A stretch of 42,727 bases of DNA from Ilumatobacteraceae bacterium (GTDB lineage: Bacteria; Actinomycetota; Acidimicrobiia; Acidimicrobiales; Ilumatobacteraceae): assembly GCA_030729045.1 (NCBI GenBank), contig JANQYF010000029.1, forward strand, positions 19,140 through 61,866. The letters are read 5' to 3'. Under the pieces are notes generated by a model. That model had not been told where the DNA came from. It worked only from the letters and a program-made list of their open reading frames with translations, and searched no databases. The translations under genes were made by a program, and so were the position numbers. Of this stretch, positions 1-8,323 are shown piece by piece (position 1 is the first letter of the stretch; every line of letters begins with the position of its first letter).

Positions 1-90
1 GCTGCTGCTTTCTTCTTACGTGCAGGAGCTTTCTTAGCTGCTGCTTTCTTCTTGCGTGCAGGAGCTTTTTTAGCTGCTGCTTTTTTCTTT
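1..90. repeat. 36-bp tandem repeat encoding a 12-aa AAAKKAPARKKK-type unit
   Basis: gctgctgctttcttctt(a/g)cgtgcaggagctttyttA occurs at 1-36 and 37-72, with a partial unit from 73. Confidence 0.8.
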
Positions 91-98
91 GCTGCCAC
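1..98 (-). CDS. Lys/Ala/Pro-rich histone H1-like basic protein, N-terminal part (runs off the window edge)
   Basis: Reverse strand from GTG at 98 reads (M)AAKKKAAAKKAPARKKKAAAKKAPARKKKAA..., with GAGAGG upstream as RBS. It resembles the C-terminal tail of actinobacterial HupB but is a separate ORF. Confidence 0.7.
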   Translation of the reverse strand, partial: MAAKKKAAAKKAPARKKKAAAKKAPARKKKAA

Positions 99-125
99 TT
101 GAGTTTCCTCTCGTTGTGTAAGTGG

Positions 126-410
126 TTACTTACGGTTTGGGTTCAGCTGAGCTTTTAATGTAGAGCTCGCTGTGAATTTCATCGCGGTTGAGGCGGGGAC
201 TGTTACTGCTGCACCCGTTTGTGGGTTACGGCCAGTCCTCTCCTTGCGATCGGTGGTGCTGAACGAGCCGAAGCCCGGCCATGCCACTTTTTCGCCCTTC
301 TTAGTAGAAGCAACAATTAGGTCAAAGAACGCTGCAAGGGTGCGCTCGGCGTCTGCCTTCGAGCACTCTGCTGCCTTTGATACCTCTTCGATGAGTTCTG
401 CTTTTGTCAT
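126..410 (-). CDS. hup: HU-family DNA-binding protein
   Basis: MTKAELIEEVSKAAECSKADAERTLAAFFDLI...GFGSFSTTDRKERTGRNPQTGAAVTVPA...KFTASSTLK is HU core. Start trimmed to ATG at 410, preceded by GGAGG. Confidence 0.95.
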   Translation of the reverse strand: MTKAELIEEVSKAAECSKADAERTLAAFFDLIVASTKKGEKVAWPGFGSFSTTDRKERTGRNPQTGAAVTVPASTAMKFTASSTLKAQLNPNRK

Positions 411-482
411 TGTGTATTCCTCCCCGGAATCGGAGTTGTCAAACAATTTGAACTGCTTTGGTCACAAAAAGCAAGCATTCGA

Positions 483-502
483 ATAGTTGCAAATGCAACT
501 AT
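483..502. promoter_or_regulatory. Perfect inverted repeat ATAGTTGCA-AA-TGCAACTAT upstream of hup
   Basis: Direct reading, 9-bp arms. A second inverted repeat ATCTCA-N5-TGAGAT (501-517) abuts it. Confidence 0.5.
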
Positions 503-832
503 CTCATTTTTTGAGATTTTGACGAAGTCCGAACAAAACCATTTTTCACAGTTCTCATTAGTCGATTCAATCTCATCGCATTATTTTCGGCGCATTAATT
601 GGGACCGTGACATGGATTCTGATCGCCAGCTAGTCGCGTCGACTATTTCCCCGCAAACCCTTACAGCACTTGACTTTTAGAGCAAAACCAGCCACTTCTT
701 GCTGATCAAATTTCTAGATTTTCGTTCACTGCACATTGTGATGATTGAGACTTTCGACACTCGTCACACACGATGACGTCGCACTACACGTTGCGTTTAC
801 GGCATCAAAAATTCCGTAGAAGAAACACCCAA

Positions 833-861
833 ATATTTTTTAAAAATATTTTAAAAAATAT
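833..861. promoter_or_regulatory. 29-bp AT-only palindrome ATATTTTTTAAAA-ATA-TTTTAAAAAATAT
   Basis: Perfect 13-bp arms, in the hup-phoH intergenic region. Confidence 0.5.
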
Positions 862-972
862 CCAAAAATACCCTCACAGTGGATTGTCGTGCACAAATTT
901 TTTCATTTCTTGCCAGTATGAAGAGACTAGAAGTTACAACGACATGAATACTTTGTTTGGGGCCCGAGCATC

Positions 973-996
973 CACCACCTAGAGGAATCGGTGGTG
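973..996. promoter_or_regulatory. Potential leader hairpin CACCACC-N10-GGTGGTG upstream of the PhoH gene
   Basis: Perfect 7-bp GC-rich arms, 46-69 nt before the start codon at 1042. Confidence 0.35.
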
Positions 997-1041
997 CAAA
1001 GATGAGACATCGATCATGTTGCGGAGCAGATCGGTGCCGAC

Positions 1042-2415
1042 ATGAAGTCACCAGATGACGTCATGACGAGCACTTCGGATTACCCCATTGGCGTGCGCAC
1101 CCGAATAGTCCTCGACACTTCAGTACTCGTTGCAGATCCTGGATGTCTTCATTCCTTCCCTGGTTGCGATGTAGTTATCCCTCTCACTGTTGTGGAAGAG
1201 CTCGATGGTTTGAAAAGTCGTGCTGATGACGTGGGTCGTGCTGCACGAACTGCATTACGCACGATTGAGGATTTACGCCGCAGAGCTGGTGGTTCCATTC
1301 ACCTTCCTGTTCCCCTGAATCAGGAACCAGGCGGGGCAACAGTCCATATTGAGGTAAACGGCATTCAGCGCCACCTGCTTGTAGAGAATGGGCTGAACCC
1401 AGAGATTCCAGATAACCGCATCATTGGTGCAGCGCTTGGACAATCACTGAAAGCCCCGACACAGATCATTTCGAACGATGCTGGTTTGCGAATCAAGGCA
1501 GCCCATTTGGGACTTGTCGCAGCAGAGCATCAGCCCGTCGGCAGATCTGCCCACACACGACCTATGGGTTGGTTCACTTTAGAAGTGTCATCTGCGGTTG
1601 TCGATGCTCTGTATGAACATGGCGAAATTCCGTCGGAGGCTTTTGATGCAGAGACTCACCTCACAACAAATGAATTTGCTGTCGTTCGTTCCGGTTCTCA
1701 ATCAGCTCTAGTTCGCAGTAGAGGCGAAACAGTCGAACTTCTTGCCACTGCCTCGCCCGAGGCGTGGGGACTTCGTGCCAGGTCAAAAGAACAACGTTTT
1801 GCGCTTGAACTTTTGATGGACCCTGATGTCAGCGTTGTTGCTCTTGACGGGCGCGCTGGAACAGGCAAGACCGTAATGGCTATTGCAGCAGGTCTTGAAC
1901 AAGTAGTTGAATCACGCACATATGAAAAGTTGGCCATCTATCGCCCGCTAGTTCCAGTAGGTCGAGCCGATGTTGGTTTCCTGCCTGGTGGGTTAGACGA
2001 AAAACTTGACCCGTGGATGTCTGCCATTCATGATGCGATTGTCGCGCTGACTGATCAACGTTCAAGCAACGACGCGAAGCGCCTCATTGAAGACCTCACC
2101 GCTCGTTCGCAACTCACACTTGAATCAGTTACCTTCTTGCGCGGCAGGTCGTTGCATCGCCAGTTTGTTGTGGTGGATGAGGCACAGAACCTTGAACCGA
2201 CCACATTGAAAACAATCCTTACCCGCATCGGTGAGGGTACAAAGGTGGTCTTTACTGGTGATACAAGCCAGATTGATGCTCCCTACATGGGAGAGTCAAA
2301 CAATGCCCTTGCAGTGCTGATTCACGCCTTTGCTGATCAGCAGTGTTTCGGCCACGTCACCCTTGCTGCCTGTGAGCGCAGTGAAGTGGCAAGCCTTGCA
2401 GCAGAACTTTTGTAG
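1042..2415 (+). CDS. PIN domain plus PhoH-like ATPase
   Basis: N-terminal PIN (RIVLDTSVLVADP...VVEELDGLK), then Walker A DGRAGTGKT, VVVDEAQN and FTGDTSQID. Confidence 0.93.
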   Translation: MKSPDDVMTSTSDYPIGVRTRIVLDTSVLVADPGCLHSFPGCDVVIPLTVVEELDGLKSRADDVGRAARTALRTIEDLRRRAGGSIHLPVPLNQEPGGATVHIEVNGIQRHLLVENGLNPEIPDNRIIGAALGQSLKAPTQIISNDAGLRIKAAHLGLVAAEHQPVGRSAHTRPMGWFTLEVSSAVVDALYEHGEIPSEAFDAETHLTTNEFAVVRSGSQSALVRSRGETVELLATASPEAWGLRARSKEQRFALELLMDPDVSVVALDGRAGTGKTVMAIAAGLEQVVESRTYEKLAIYRPLVPVGRADVGFLPGGLDEKLDPWMSAIHDAIVALTDQRSSNDAKRLIEDLTARSQLTLESVTFLRGRSLHRQFVVVDEAQNLEPTTLKTILTRIGEGTKVVFTGDTSQIDAPYMGESNNALAVLIHAFADQQCFGHVTLAACERSEVASLAAELL

Positions 2416-2420
2416 CGCCA

Positions 2421-2440
2421 CATGACACAATCGTGTCATG
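2421..2440. promoter_or_regulatory. 20-bp palindrome CATGACAC-AATC-GTGTCATG containing the start codon of the next gene
   Basis: Perfect 8-bp arms; the right arm ends in the ATG at 2438-2440. Confidence 0.45.
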
Positions 2441-2839
2441 ACAACTTCTCATACGCCTGATTCGATGATTCGGGAATTCATTTCACTTCTCGTATCACGC
2501 AATCTTGAAGCTGCCGCTGCCATGGTCACTGATGATTTCGAATATGACAATGTGCCAATGGGTAAATCCTTTGGTCCCCAGGCCATCGAAGACACTCTCA
2601 ATGGATTCTTCAGTATGTGTACAGGTATCGACTGGGAGATTCTTCGTCAAACTTCTAGCGGCACACTCGAATCAGGCACTGTGCTGAATGAACGTGACGA
2701 CAGAGTAGAGATTCACGGAAGGTGGGCAACTCTGCCAGTTGCAGGTGTGTTTGAGATACGCAACGGGAAGATTTGTCTCTGGCGTGACTACTACGACAAG
2801 CAAACCATCATCGATGTGATGACACCACCAGCAGGTTGA
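2438..2839 (+). CDS. SnoaL/limonene-epoxide-hydrolase-like (NTF2-fold) protein
   Basis: Sequence such as MIREFISLLVSRNLEAAAAMVTDDFEYDNVPMG...GVFEIRNGKICLWRDYYD is typical of LEH/SnoaL proteins. Confidence 0.8.
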   Translation: MTTSHTPDSMIREFISLLVSRNLEAAAAMVTDDFEYDNVPMGKSFGPQAIEDTLNGFFSMCTGIDWEILRQTSSGTLESGTVLNERDDRVEIHGRWATLPVAGVFEIRNGKICLWRDYYDKQTIIDVMTPPAG

Positions 2840-2892
2840 TGTCACATGATAGGAACATCACTCTGCCCCACCCCCGCTCTACAGTGCAGTCA

Positions 2893-3495
2893 ATGACATC
2901 GCACGACATATCTACTGCTCCAGAAACGATGCACAACGTGTCATTTGCTGTCGTCGACTTCGAAACAACTGGCCTCAACCCAGAAACAGATCGAATTGTG
3001 CAGTTAGCAGCGGTCATCGTTAATGGCGACGGAGACATAATTGATTCATTCGACACCATTGTTAAGCCCGAAAGTCCGGGCGAATACCAGCACGGTGCAG
3101 AACATATTCACGGCATTACAGCCGAACAAGTCGCCAACGGGATGCCACTACGAATAGCACTTGAAAAACTGTGGGAGATAAACACTGGCAATGTCTTCAC
3201 TGCCCACAATGCTCAATTCGATCTCGGATTTCTCCATGCCGAGTCGGAACGAGTGGGCATCGACGGCCATGTTGACGTCCATATCGACACATTGGAACTC
3301 TCGCGACGGATTTCAGGAGACGATAGTTCACGTCGCCACAATCTCTTAGCATTGTGTGAGCACTACGGCATCGAACGAGACAAGGTGCACGATGCAAAGT
3401 CAGATGCCACAGCAACTGCTCAACTTCTCATGCACCTAATGAAGGAAATAGGCGTTGAATTGCCTGATCAGGTAGCTGAACTGTTTGCGCCATAA
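2893..3495 (+). CDS. DnaQ-like 3'-5' exonuclease (DEDDh)
   Basis: FAVVDFETTGLNPETDRIVQLAAV, EHIHGIT, TAHNAQFDLGFL and HDAKSDATAT are ExoI-III motifs. Start set at ATG 2893, with TACAGT 7 nt upstream. Confidence 0.88.
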   Translation: MTSHDISTAPETMHNVSFAVVDFETTGLNPETDRIVQLAAVIVNGDGDIIDSFDTIVKPESPGEYQHGAEHIHGITAEQVANGMPLRIALEKLWEINTGNVFTAHNAQFDLGFLHAESERVGIDGHVDVHIDTLELSRRISGDDSSRRHNLLALCEHYGIERDKVHDAKSDATATAQLLMHLMKEIGVELPDQVAELFAP

Positions 3496-4424
3496 CGCGA
3501 CAACACAGCGTTGGCAGTACGGGTTTGTACCGAAGTCATTTCACTAGGACTCACCACAGTAATTGCGCCACCGGCACGAAGAAGTAAACGCCCGAGCCAA
3601 TGCTCACTGTTTGACACGATGTCAATGAGGTACGAACCATCTGGACGTTCTTCACGCACAGTGCACGGATATGTCTCCACCACCCACGCAGCAGAGGCTG
3701 CTACTTCAGCAGTCACCACCACACTTCCTGAAGCGTCGGCAAACCACACAGGAATTTGAGCTGTGGTCTCAGAAACTTCAACAAATTCATCTAGTGGGGT
3801 AACCGAACGAATGCGATCAACACGGAAATGTCGGCTGTCGTTTGATGCATCGTCATCTGCACGTATGTACCAATGTCCACGGTCAACAAAGACAGTGCGC
3901 ACAGTGACGGTGCGTTCCGATTCTTCATTACGCGCTGGGGTCCAATACGTAATGCGCAAACGCTGACCAGAGGATGCAGCATCGGTGACAACTGACAAAA
4001 ATGCAGGTGACTCAATATCAACGTCAACTAAGTCGTCGCCGAGCACCTTACGCAATTTCTTGACTGCGCTTTTCAAATCCTTACCCCGAGAAAAACCGGG
4101 CAGTTCCTTTGCAGCCGCCGCCATGAGGTTCAACCCAAAAGCCTCAGACGCCGTCAATTCCAAACTGCGTTCAAATCTCTTGTTCGCACCTACAAAGATG
4201 TAACCCTCATCGATATAGATATCAGTGAGTTCGAAGGGCGTATACGGAGGCACTCCACACATAGAGGCCATCTCAATGTCTTCAATAAGATCTGATTCTG
4301 ACATTGAAAACTGCTTCGCCATTTTGGCTACCGATACACGTTCTTGTTTCATCAACCACGGCAACATACGCAATAAACCACTCACGCGCACTTCTGAAGA
4401 ACGTGGACCACGCTTTGCGCTCAT
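3468..4424 (-). CDS. pafC: WYL-domain regulator, PafC-like
   Basis: HTH plus WYL-like architecture, overlapping pafB by 4 nt (ATGA). Confidence 0.82.
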   Translation of the reverse strand: MSAKRGPRSSEVRVSGLLRMLPWLMKQERVSVAKMAKQFSMSESDLIEDIEMASMCGVPPYTPFELTDIYIDEGYIFVGANKRFERSLELTASEAFGLNLMAAAAKELPGFSRGKDLKSAVKKLRKVLGDDLVDVDIESPAFLSVVTDAASSGQRLRITYWTPARNEESERTVTVRTVFVDRGHWYIRADDDASNDSRHFRVDRIRSVTPLDEFVEVSETTAQIPVWFADASGSVVVTAEVAASAAWVVETYPCTVREERPDGSYLIDIVSNSEHWLGRLLLRAGGAITVVSPSEMTSVQTRTANAVLSRYGANSSAT

Positions 4425-5383
4425 GATGCACCCCCTGCCAGACGAACCAAGTCAGCAATTACTTCATTTCGCACAGATTCAGGCGATACGACTTCCGCCC
4501 TATCGACCATTGCATATAGCCACGACCGAAAGGCCACACGATTGCCACATGCCACTTCAACATCAACAGAACCATCGGCTCGGACAGCAACAATTGCGTC
4601 ATCTCCGAGTTCTCGAATGACACCAGGAGCAATACGGCTATCAAGGCGCACTATCGCAACTTCGGCATCAGAACCAGGAAACGCCTTTGCATCACGCTCG
4701 AATGCAGTTGCAAGATTGAAATCTGCAGGGCGAACAAAAGATTCAGGTGCGCCAATAGTGGCCGCTTCCTCAAAACGATCTACACGGTACGTAACTTGCG
4801 CTTGACGGTCGGTATCAAAAGCAACGAGGTACCAGAAACCATTGCGAGAGATAAGACCATACGGATACACCGTGCGAACACGACCATGATACGGAAACGA
4901 AATCTGGCAACTCTTTGCAATAGCCGACCATAACTGTGGCAACTCTTGTGAACGGGCATCAACGTGCGCGACTGTATGAGATGGCGATTCATCAATGTCT
5001 CCGCCGAGCCATTGAACAGCTTGCTTTCCCCATTGTGTATCGATCTGAACTAGTGCTGCCGCCTGCTGCAATGCAGACAACTCATCTTCAGTCAGATCGA
5101 AGTTAATCAGTTTGTATTCCGCACGGTCAATTGAATATGCAGTTTTGCCGGCGTCATTGCCACCGAGTACTTGCATAGTGATGGGAACTCCTAATTTGCG
5201 CAATGATTTTTTGTCGCGCTCGAATGCGGTGCGACGAGCTTCGGCTTTCACTGGGTATTGATGCTCCATGTAATTACCAATATCTTCCAATGTCAACGGA
5301 CGATTGGATTCAGTTAGTAACGCAACAAGATTCAACATCCGTTCCGCTGAATTGATGATGGGCTTTGAAGATGCACTTGCCAT
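4421..5383 (-). CDS. pafB: WYL-domain regulator, PafB-like
   Basis: SAERMLNLVALLTESNRPLTLEDI...FERDKKSLRKLGVPI and a C-terminal WYL-like domain. TAACCT lies 7 nt before the ATG. Confidence 0.84.
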   Translation of the reverse strand: MASASSKPIINSAERMLNLVALLTESNRPLTLEDIGNYMEHQYPVKAEARRTAFERDKKSLRKLGVPITMQVLGGNDAGKTAYSIDRAEYKLINFDLTEDELSALQQAAALVQIDTQWGKQAVQWLGGDIDESPSHTVAHVDARSQELPQLWSAIAKSCQISFPYHGRVRTVYPYGLISRNGFWYLVAFDTDRQAQVTYRVDRFEEAATIGAPESFVRPADFNLATAFERDAKAFPGSDAEVAIVRLDSRIAPGVIRELGDDAIVAVRADGSVDVEVACGNRVAFRSWLYAMVDRAEVVSPESVRNEVIADLVRLAGGAS

Positions 5384-5405
5384 TGCAGGCAGGTTATCCC
5401 CTTTG

Positions 5406-6959
5406 CTATTGGTTGCGTGGCAGTCTTTTTCGAATTGATATGTACCAATTCAGCAAGGGGTGTGTCATAGTTTTCGTGTCAAGTTGAGAGCCATCAGCAA
5501 TCGCTGATGCAGCGTCAATTGCCAAGACTTTTCCCAATTCAACGCCCCACTGGTCAAAACTATTGATTCCCATCAGCCAGCCTTGAATGGTCACCGAATG
5601 TTCATACATCGCAATTAGCGAGCCAAGGCGACGAGGACTGAGTTCGTCGAGAACGAGAACACTGCTCGGACGATTCCCTTCAAATGTTTTGTGAGGTTCA
5701 TTGTGGGTTCGCCCTGCGGCCAGGGCCTCCGACTGGGCAATCACATTTGCGAACAGTAAGTCATGGGCTTCATCATCAGTGCCGAGCGAAGCAGCCGTGG
5801 TCACGAACTCAACAGGCACCACTTGAGTTCCCTGGTGCAACATTTGAAAGAAAGCATGCTGACCGTTCGTTCCGGCTTCGCCCCACACAACGGGACTAGT
5901 GCCGCCGAGAACTGAACGGCCATCGACCCCAACAGATTTTCCATTACTTTCCATAACCAGTTGCTGTAGATACGCAGGCAATCTGGACAAGTCATGACTG
6001 TACGGAATAACTGCAACTGTCGGAAATGTGTGCAACGCACTGTTCATCCACCAAATCAGAGCGTGCATCAGCGGGAGATTTGCATTGCCAGGCGAAGTGA
6101 CAACGTGGTGATCCATCTCTGACATTCCGGCTAGAAACTCGCTGAATTGATCTCCGCCAATTGAACACATAACGGGGAAACCAATAACGGATGACAACGA
6201 GAATCGTCCACCGACCCAGTCAAAGAATTCCAAGCAATGATCTTTTTGAATTCCCCAATTCAACGCAGCCTCAGCATGCGAAGTTGCGGCAACGAAATGA
6301 CTAGCCCAATCTGAAACAGCCGCCTGTGTCCACTGTCGAGCGCGTTCTGCATTGTGCATTGTTTCAAGAGTGGTGAAGGTCTTTGATGAAATCACAAACA
6401 ACGTGGTTTCCGGATGCGCACCATGCAATGCTTCATCAAGATCTGCGGCATCAATATTGGAAACGAATTTCACCACAGGTCCGTTAGCAAACCGACGTAA
6501 GGCACGCGCGACCATCGCTGGTCCAAGATCACTACCGCCGATACCAATGTTGATGACAGTCTCAATCTTTTTTCCAGTTGCGCCGACTGTTGCACCAGAG
6601 CGGATGCCGTCAGCCAATGTCTTTGCTCGCTCTAATTGTCCGGAAGCCTGCTGGGCCATTGGTGACGACGTGGCGGGCGCGCGTAATGCCATATGCCCAA
6701 CCGAGCGACCTTCAGTGACGTTCATAATCTCGCCAACAATCATCTTCCCGAACGAACCTCGAATGTCAACAACATCAGCGGAATGGAGCAATGCTTCACA
6801 AAGAGACGCATCGATGCGTTGACGAGAGAAGTCTGCATGAATTCCACATGCATCGACTGTCAACCATTGACTGCGAGAAGAATCCTTCTGAAACAGATCG
6901 GAAAGTGAAGCGACACTGGTGGCCAGATTCTTCAGCGACTGAAATACCTCTGCGTCCAT
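5406..6959 (-). CDS. pgi: Glucose-6-phosphate isomerase
   Basis: VINIGIGGSDLGPAM, VISSKTFTTLET, DWVGGRFSLSSVIG and SFDQWGVELGK. Confidence 0.97.
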   Translation of the reverse strand: MDAEVFQSLKNLATSVASLSDLFQKDSSRSQWLTVDACGIHADFSRQRIDASLCEALLHSADVVDIRGSFGKMIVGEIMNVTEGRSVGHMALRAPATSSPMAQQASGQLERAKTLADGIRSGATVGATGKKIETVINIGIGGSDLGPAMVARALRRFANGPVVKFVSNIDAADLDEALHGAHPETTLFVISSKTFTTLETMHNAERARQWTQAAVSDWASHFVAATSHAEAALNWGIQKDHCLEFFDWVGGRFSLSSVIGFPVMCSIGGDQFSEFLAGMSEMDHHVVTSPGNANLPLMHALIWWMNSALHTFPTVAVIPYSHDLSRLPAYLQQLVMESNGKSVGVDGRSVLGGTSPVVWGEAGTNGQHAFFQMLHQGTQVVPVEFVTTAASLGTDDEAHDLLFANVIAQSEALAAGRTHNEPHKTFEGNRPSSVLVLDELSPRRLGSLIAMYEHSVTIQGWLMGINSFDQWGVELGKVLAIDAASAIADGSQLDTKTMTHPLLNWYISIRKRLPRNQ

Positions 6960-6968
6960 GACGCCAAC

Positions 6969-7619
6969 TTACTTCTGTGCAGCAGTGTGAATCAGTCTTA
7001 AGAACGCAGCGGCCACCGCAACATGGCGTGATTGGTCGCCACGAGCACTCATTCTGCCTAAACCGGCCAAAACTGATGACACAAGATCGGCAAATGACTG
7101 CACCGTTGTGCCTTGCAAGATTCGATCAGTCTCTTTTGCCGTCGCGATGAGGTCAACAATGTTCCGGCCAAATTCCTTGCCGAATACATCAGTACCTTTC
7201 GATACTTCGGGATGCTTTTGAACTACAGCCGAAATGCCGGTGATGAAACCCACTGTGGAGGGTGCGCTCGCGCCGAGTGCACCAACTTCTGTAAAAAGCG
7301 CAACAAGGCGACCCTCAAGAGTGGTTTCAGTTGCCTTCACTCGTGCAAAAACATCCACGAAGATTTCAGTGATGGATTCACACACCGCAATGTAAATATC
7401 TGCCTTCGAAGGAAAGTAGTGATATAACGCAGCGCTAGAAACTTCCGCTGTTTCAGCAATCTCTCTATTGGTAGTGCCTTCGAATCCTTCAGCTGCAAAA
7501 CGTTCACGAGCACATACAACAATGCGATCACGAGTATCTGTTGAGTCAGTATCAGCCGGACGACCACGCTTACGGCTGACCACCGCAGTCTTGTTCATTG
7601 ATTGATCAGCCATAGCCAA
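6969..7619 (-). CDS. TetR/AcrR-family transcriptional regulator
   Basis: TRDRIVVCARERFAAEGFEGTTNREIAETAEVSSAALYHYFPSKADIY. Start could be ATG 7613. Confidence 0.93.
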   Translation of the reverse strand: MAMADQSMNKTAVVSRKRGRPADTDSTDTRDRIVVCARERFAAEGFEGTTNREIAETAEVSSAALYHYFPSKADIYIAVCESITEIFVDVFARVKATETTLEGRLVALFTEVGALGASAPSTVGFITGISAVVQKHPEVSKGTDVFGKEFGRNIVDLIATAKETDRILQGTTVQSFADLVSSVLAGLGRMSARGDQSRHVAVAAAFLRLIHTAAQK

Positions 7620-7646
7620 GTATGACCCAAATTGAACGCAGGAGGC

Positions 7647-8258
7647 TCAGCGAGGTTTTGCGTTGTACAGGGCCCAGCCAACTGGACTCACCAGTGCCGC
7701 CAGAACCAATTTCACAGCGTCCCCCGCAAGGAAAGGTGCGACTCCGAGAGAGATGGCATTGGTGTCACCGGTGGCGACTGGAACACCAATCGAGTGAGCC
7801 AACCAGACGGCCCCAAAGACGTAAATCACAGCTGTACTCAAGGCCATTGCCGACAACGACATCACGAAGTTGCGGTCATTGCGACGGTCGGCGTACCAAC
7901 CCACAATGCCGGCAGCAATAACGAAACCGAAGAAGTAGCCAAGTGTTGAACCTGTTGCGCGACTCCAGCCACCTGTTGCGTCAGCATAAAAGGGCAATCC
8001 GATTGCACCGAGAAGCCAATAGAGAGCCTGGCTAGCCATTGCGCGGCGTGAACCAAGTGCACCACCCATTGCAAGCACTGCGAATGTTTGACCTGTAATT
8101 GGCACTGGTGTGAAACCAAGATGCACAACTATCTGGGCGCATAGGGCGGTGAATAACGCCCCACCTATGACAAGCGTGACATCACGCGCCACTGATTTTT
8201 CCAAGATGCGTGGCATTGGAATGAGGTCTGTAAGAACGTTTGGTACTGCGTTTGACAT
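7647..8258 (-). CDS. bioY: BioY-family biotin ECF-transporter substrate component
   Basis: GFTPVPITGQTFAVLAMGGALGSRRAMASQALYWLLGAIGLPFYADATGGW...STLGYFFGF. Start trimmed to ATG 8258. Confidence 0.92.
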   Translation of the reverse strand: MSNAVPNVLTDLIPMPRILEKSVARDVTLVIGGALFTALCAQIVVHLGFTPVPITGQTFAVLAMGGALGSRRAMASQALYWLLGAIGLPFYADATGGWSRATGSTLGYFFGFVIAAGIVGWYADRRNDRNFVMSLSAMALSTAVIYVFGAVWLAHSIGVPVATGDTNAISLGVAPFLAGDAVKLVLAALVSPVGWALYNAKPR

Positions 8259-8323
8259 TCCCGTTACGCTACTACTGTGACATTCCTGAACATAAGTTTT
8301 CCCGGCTGGACCATTGTCACAAC

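Noticed and set aside
172-486. 104-aa plus-strand ORF over hup
   Set aside because: Antisense shadow of a strongly supported HU gene; no family resemblance.
773-982. 69-aa ORF in the hup-phoH gap (and 851..1051 on the minus strand)
   Set aside because: Composition follows AT-rich palindromes, with no RBS or -10 at a proper distance and no recognisable motif. The region is better treated as non-coding.
6352-6822. 156-aa ORF antisense to pgi
   Set aside because: Shadow ORF within a conserved enzyme gene.
8253-8286. Direct repeat TGACATTCC (8253-8261 and 8278-8286) in the bioY-ppx region
   Set aside because: Short and partly inside the bioY start; the TAGCGT -10 explains the intervening sequence. 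Not enough to call an operator.
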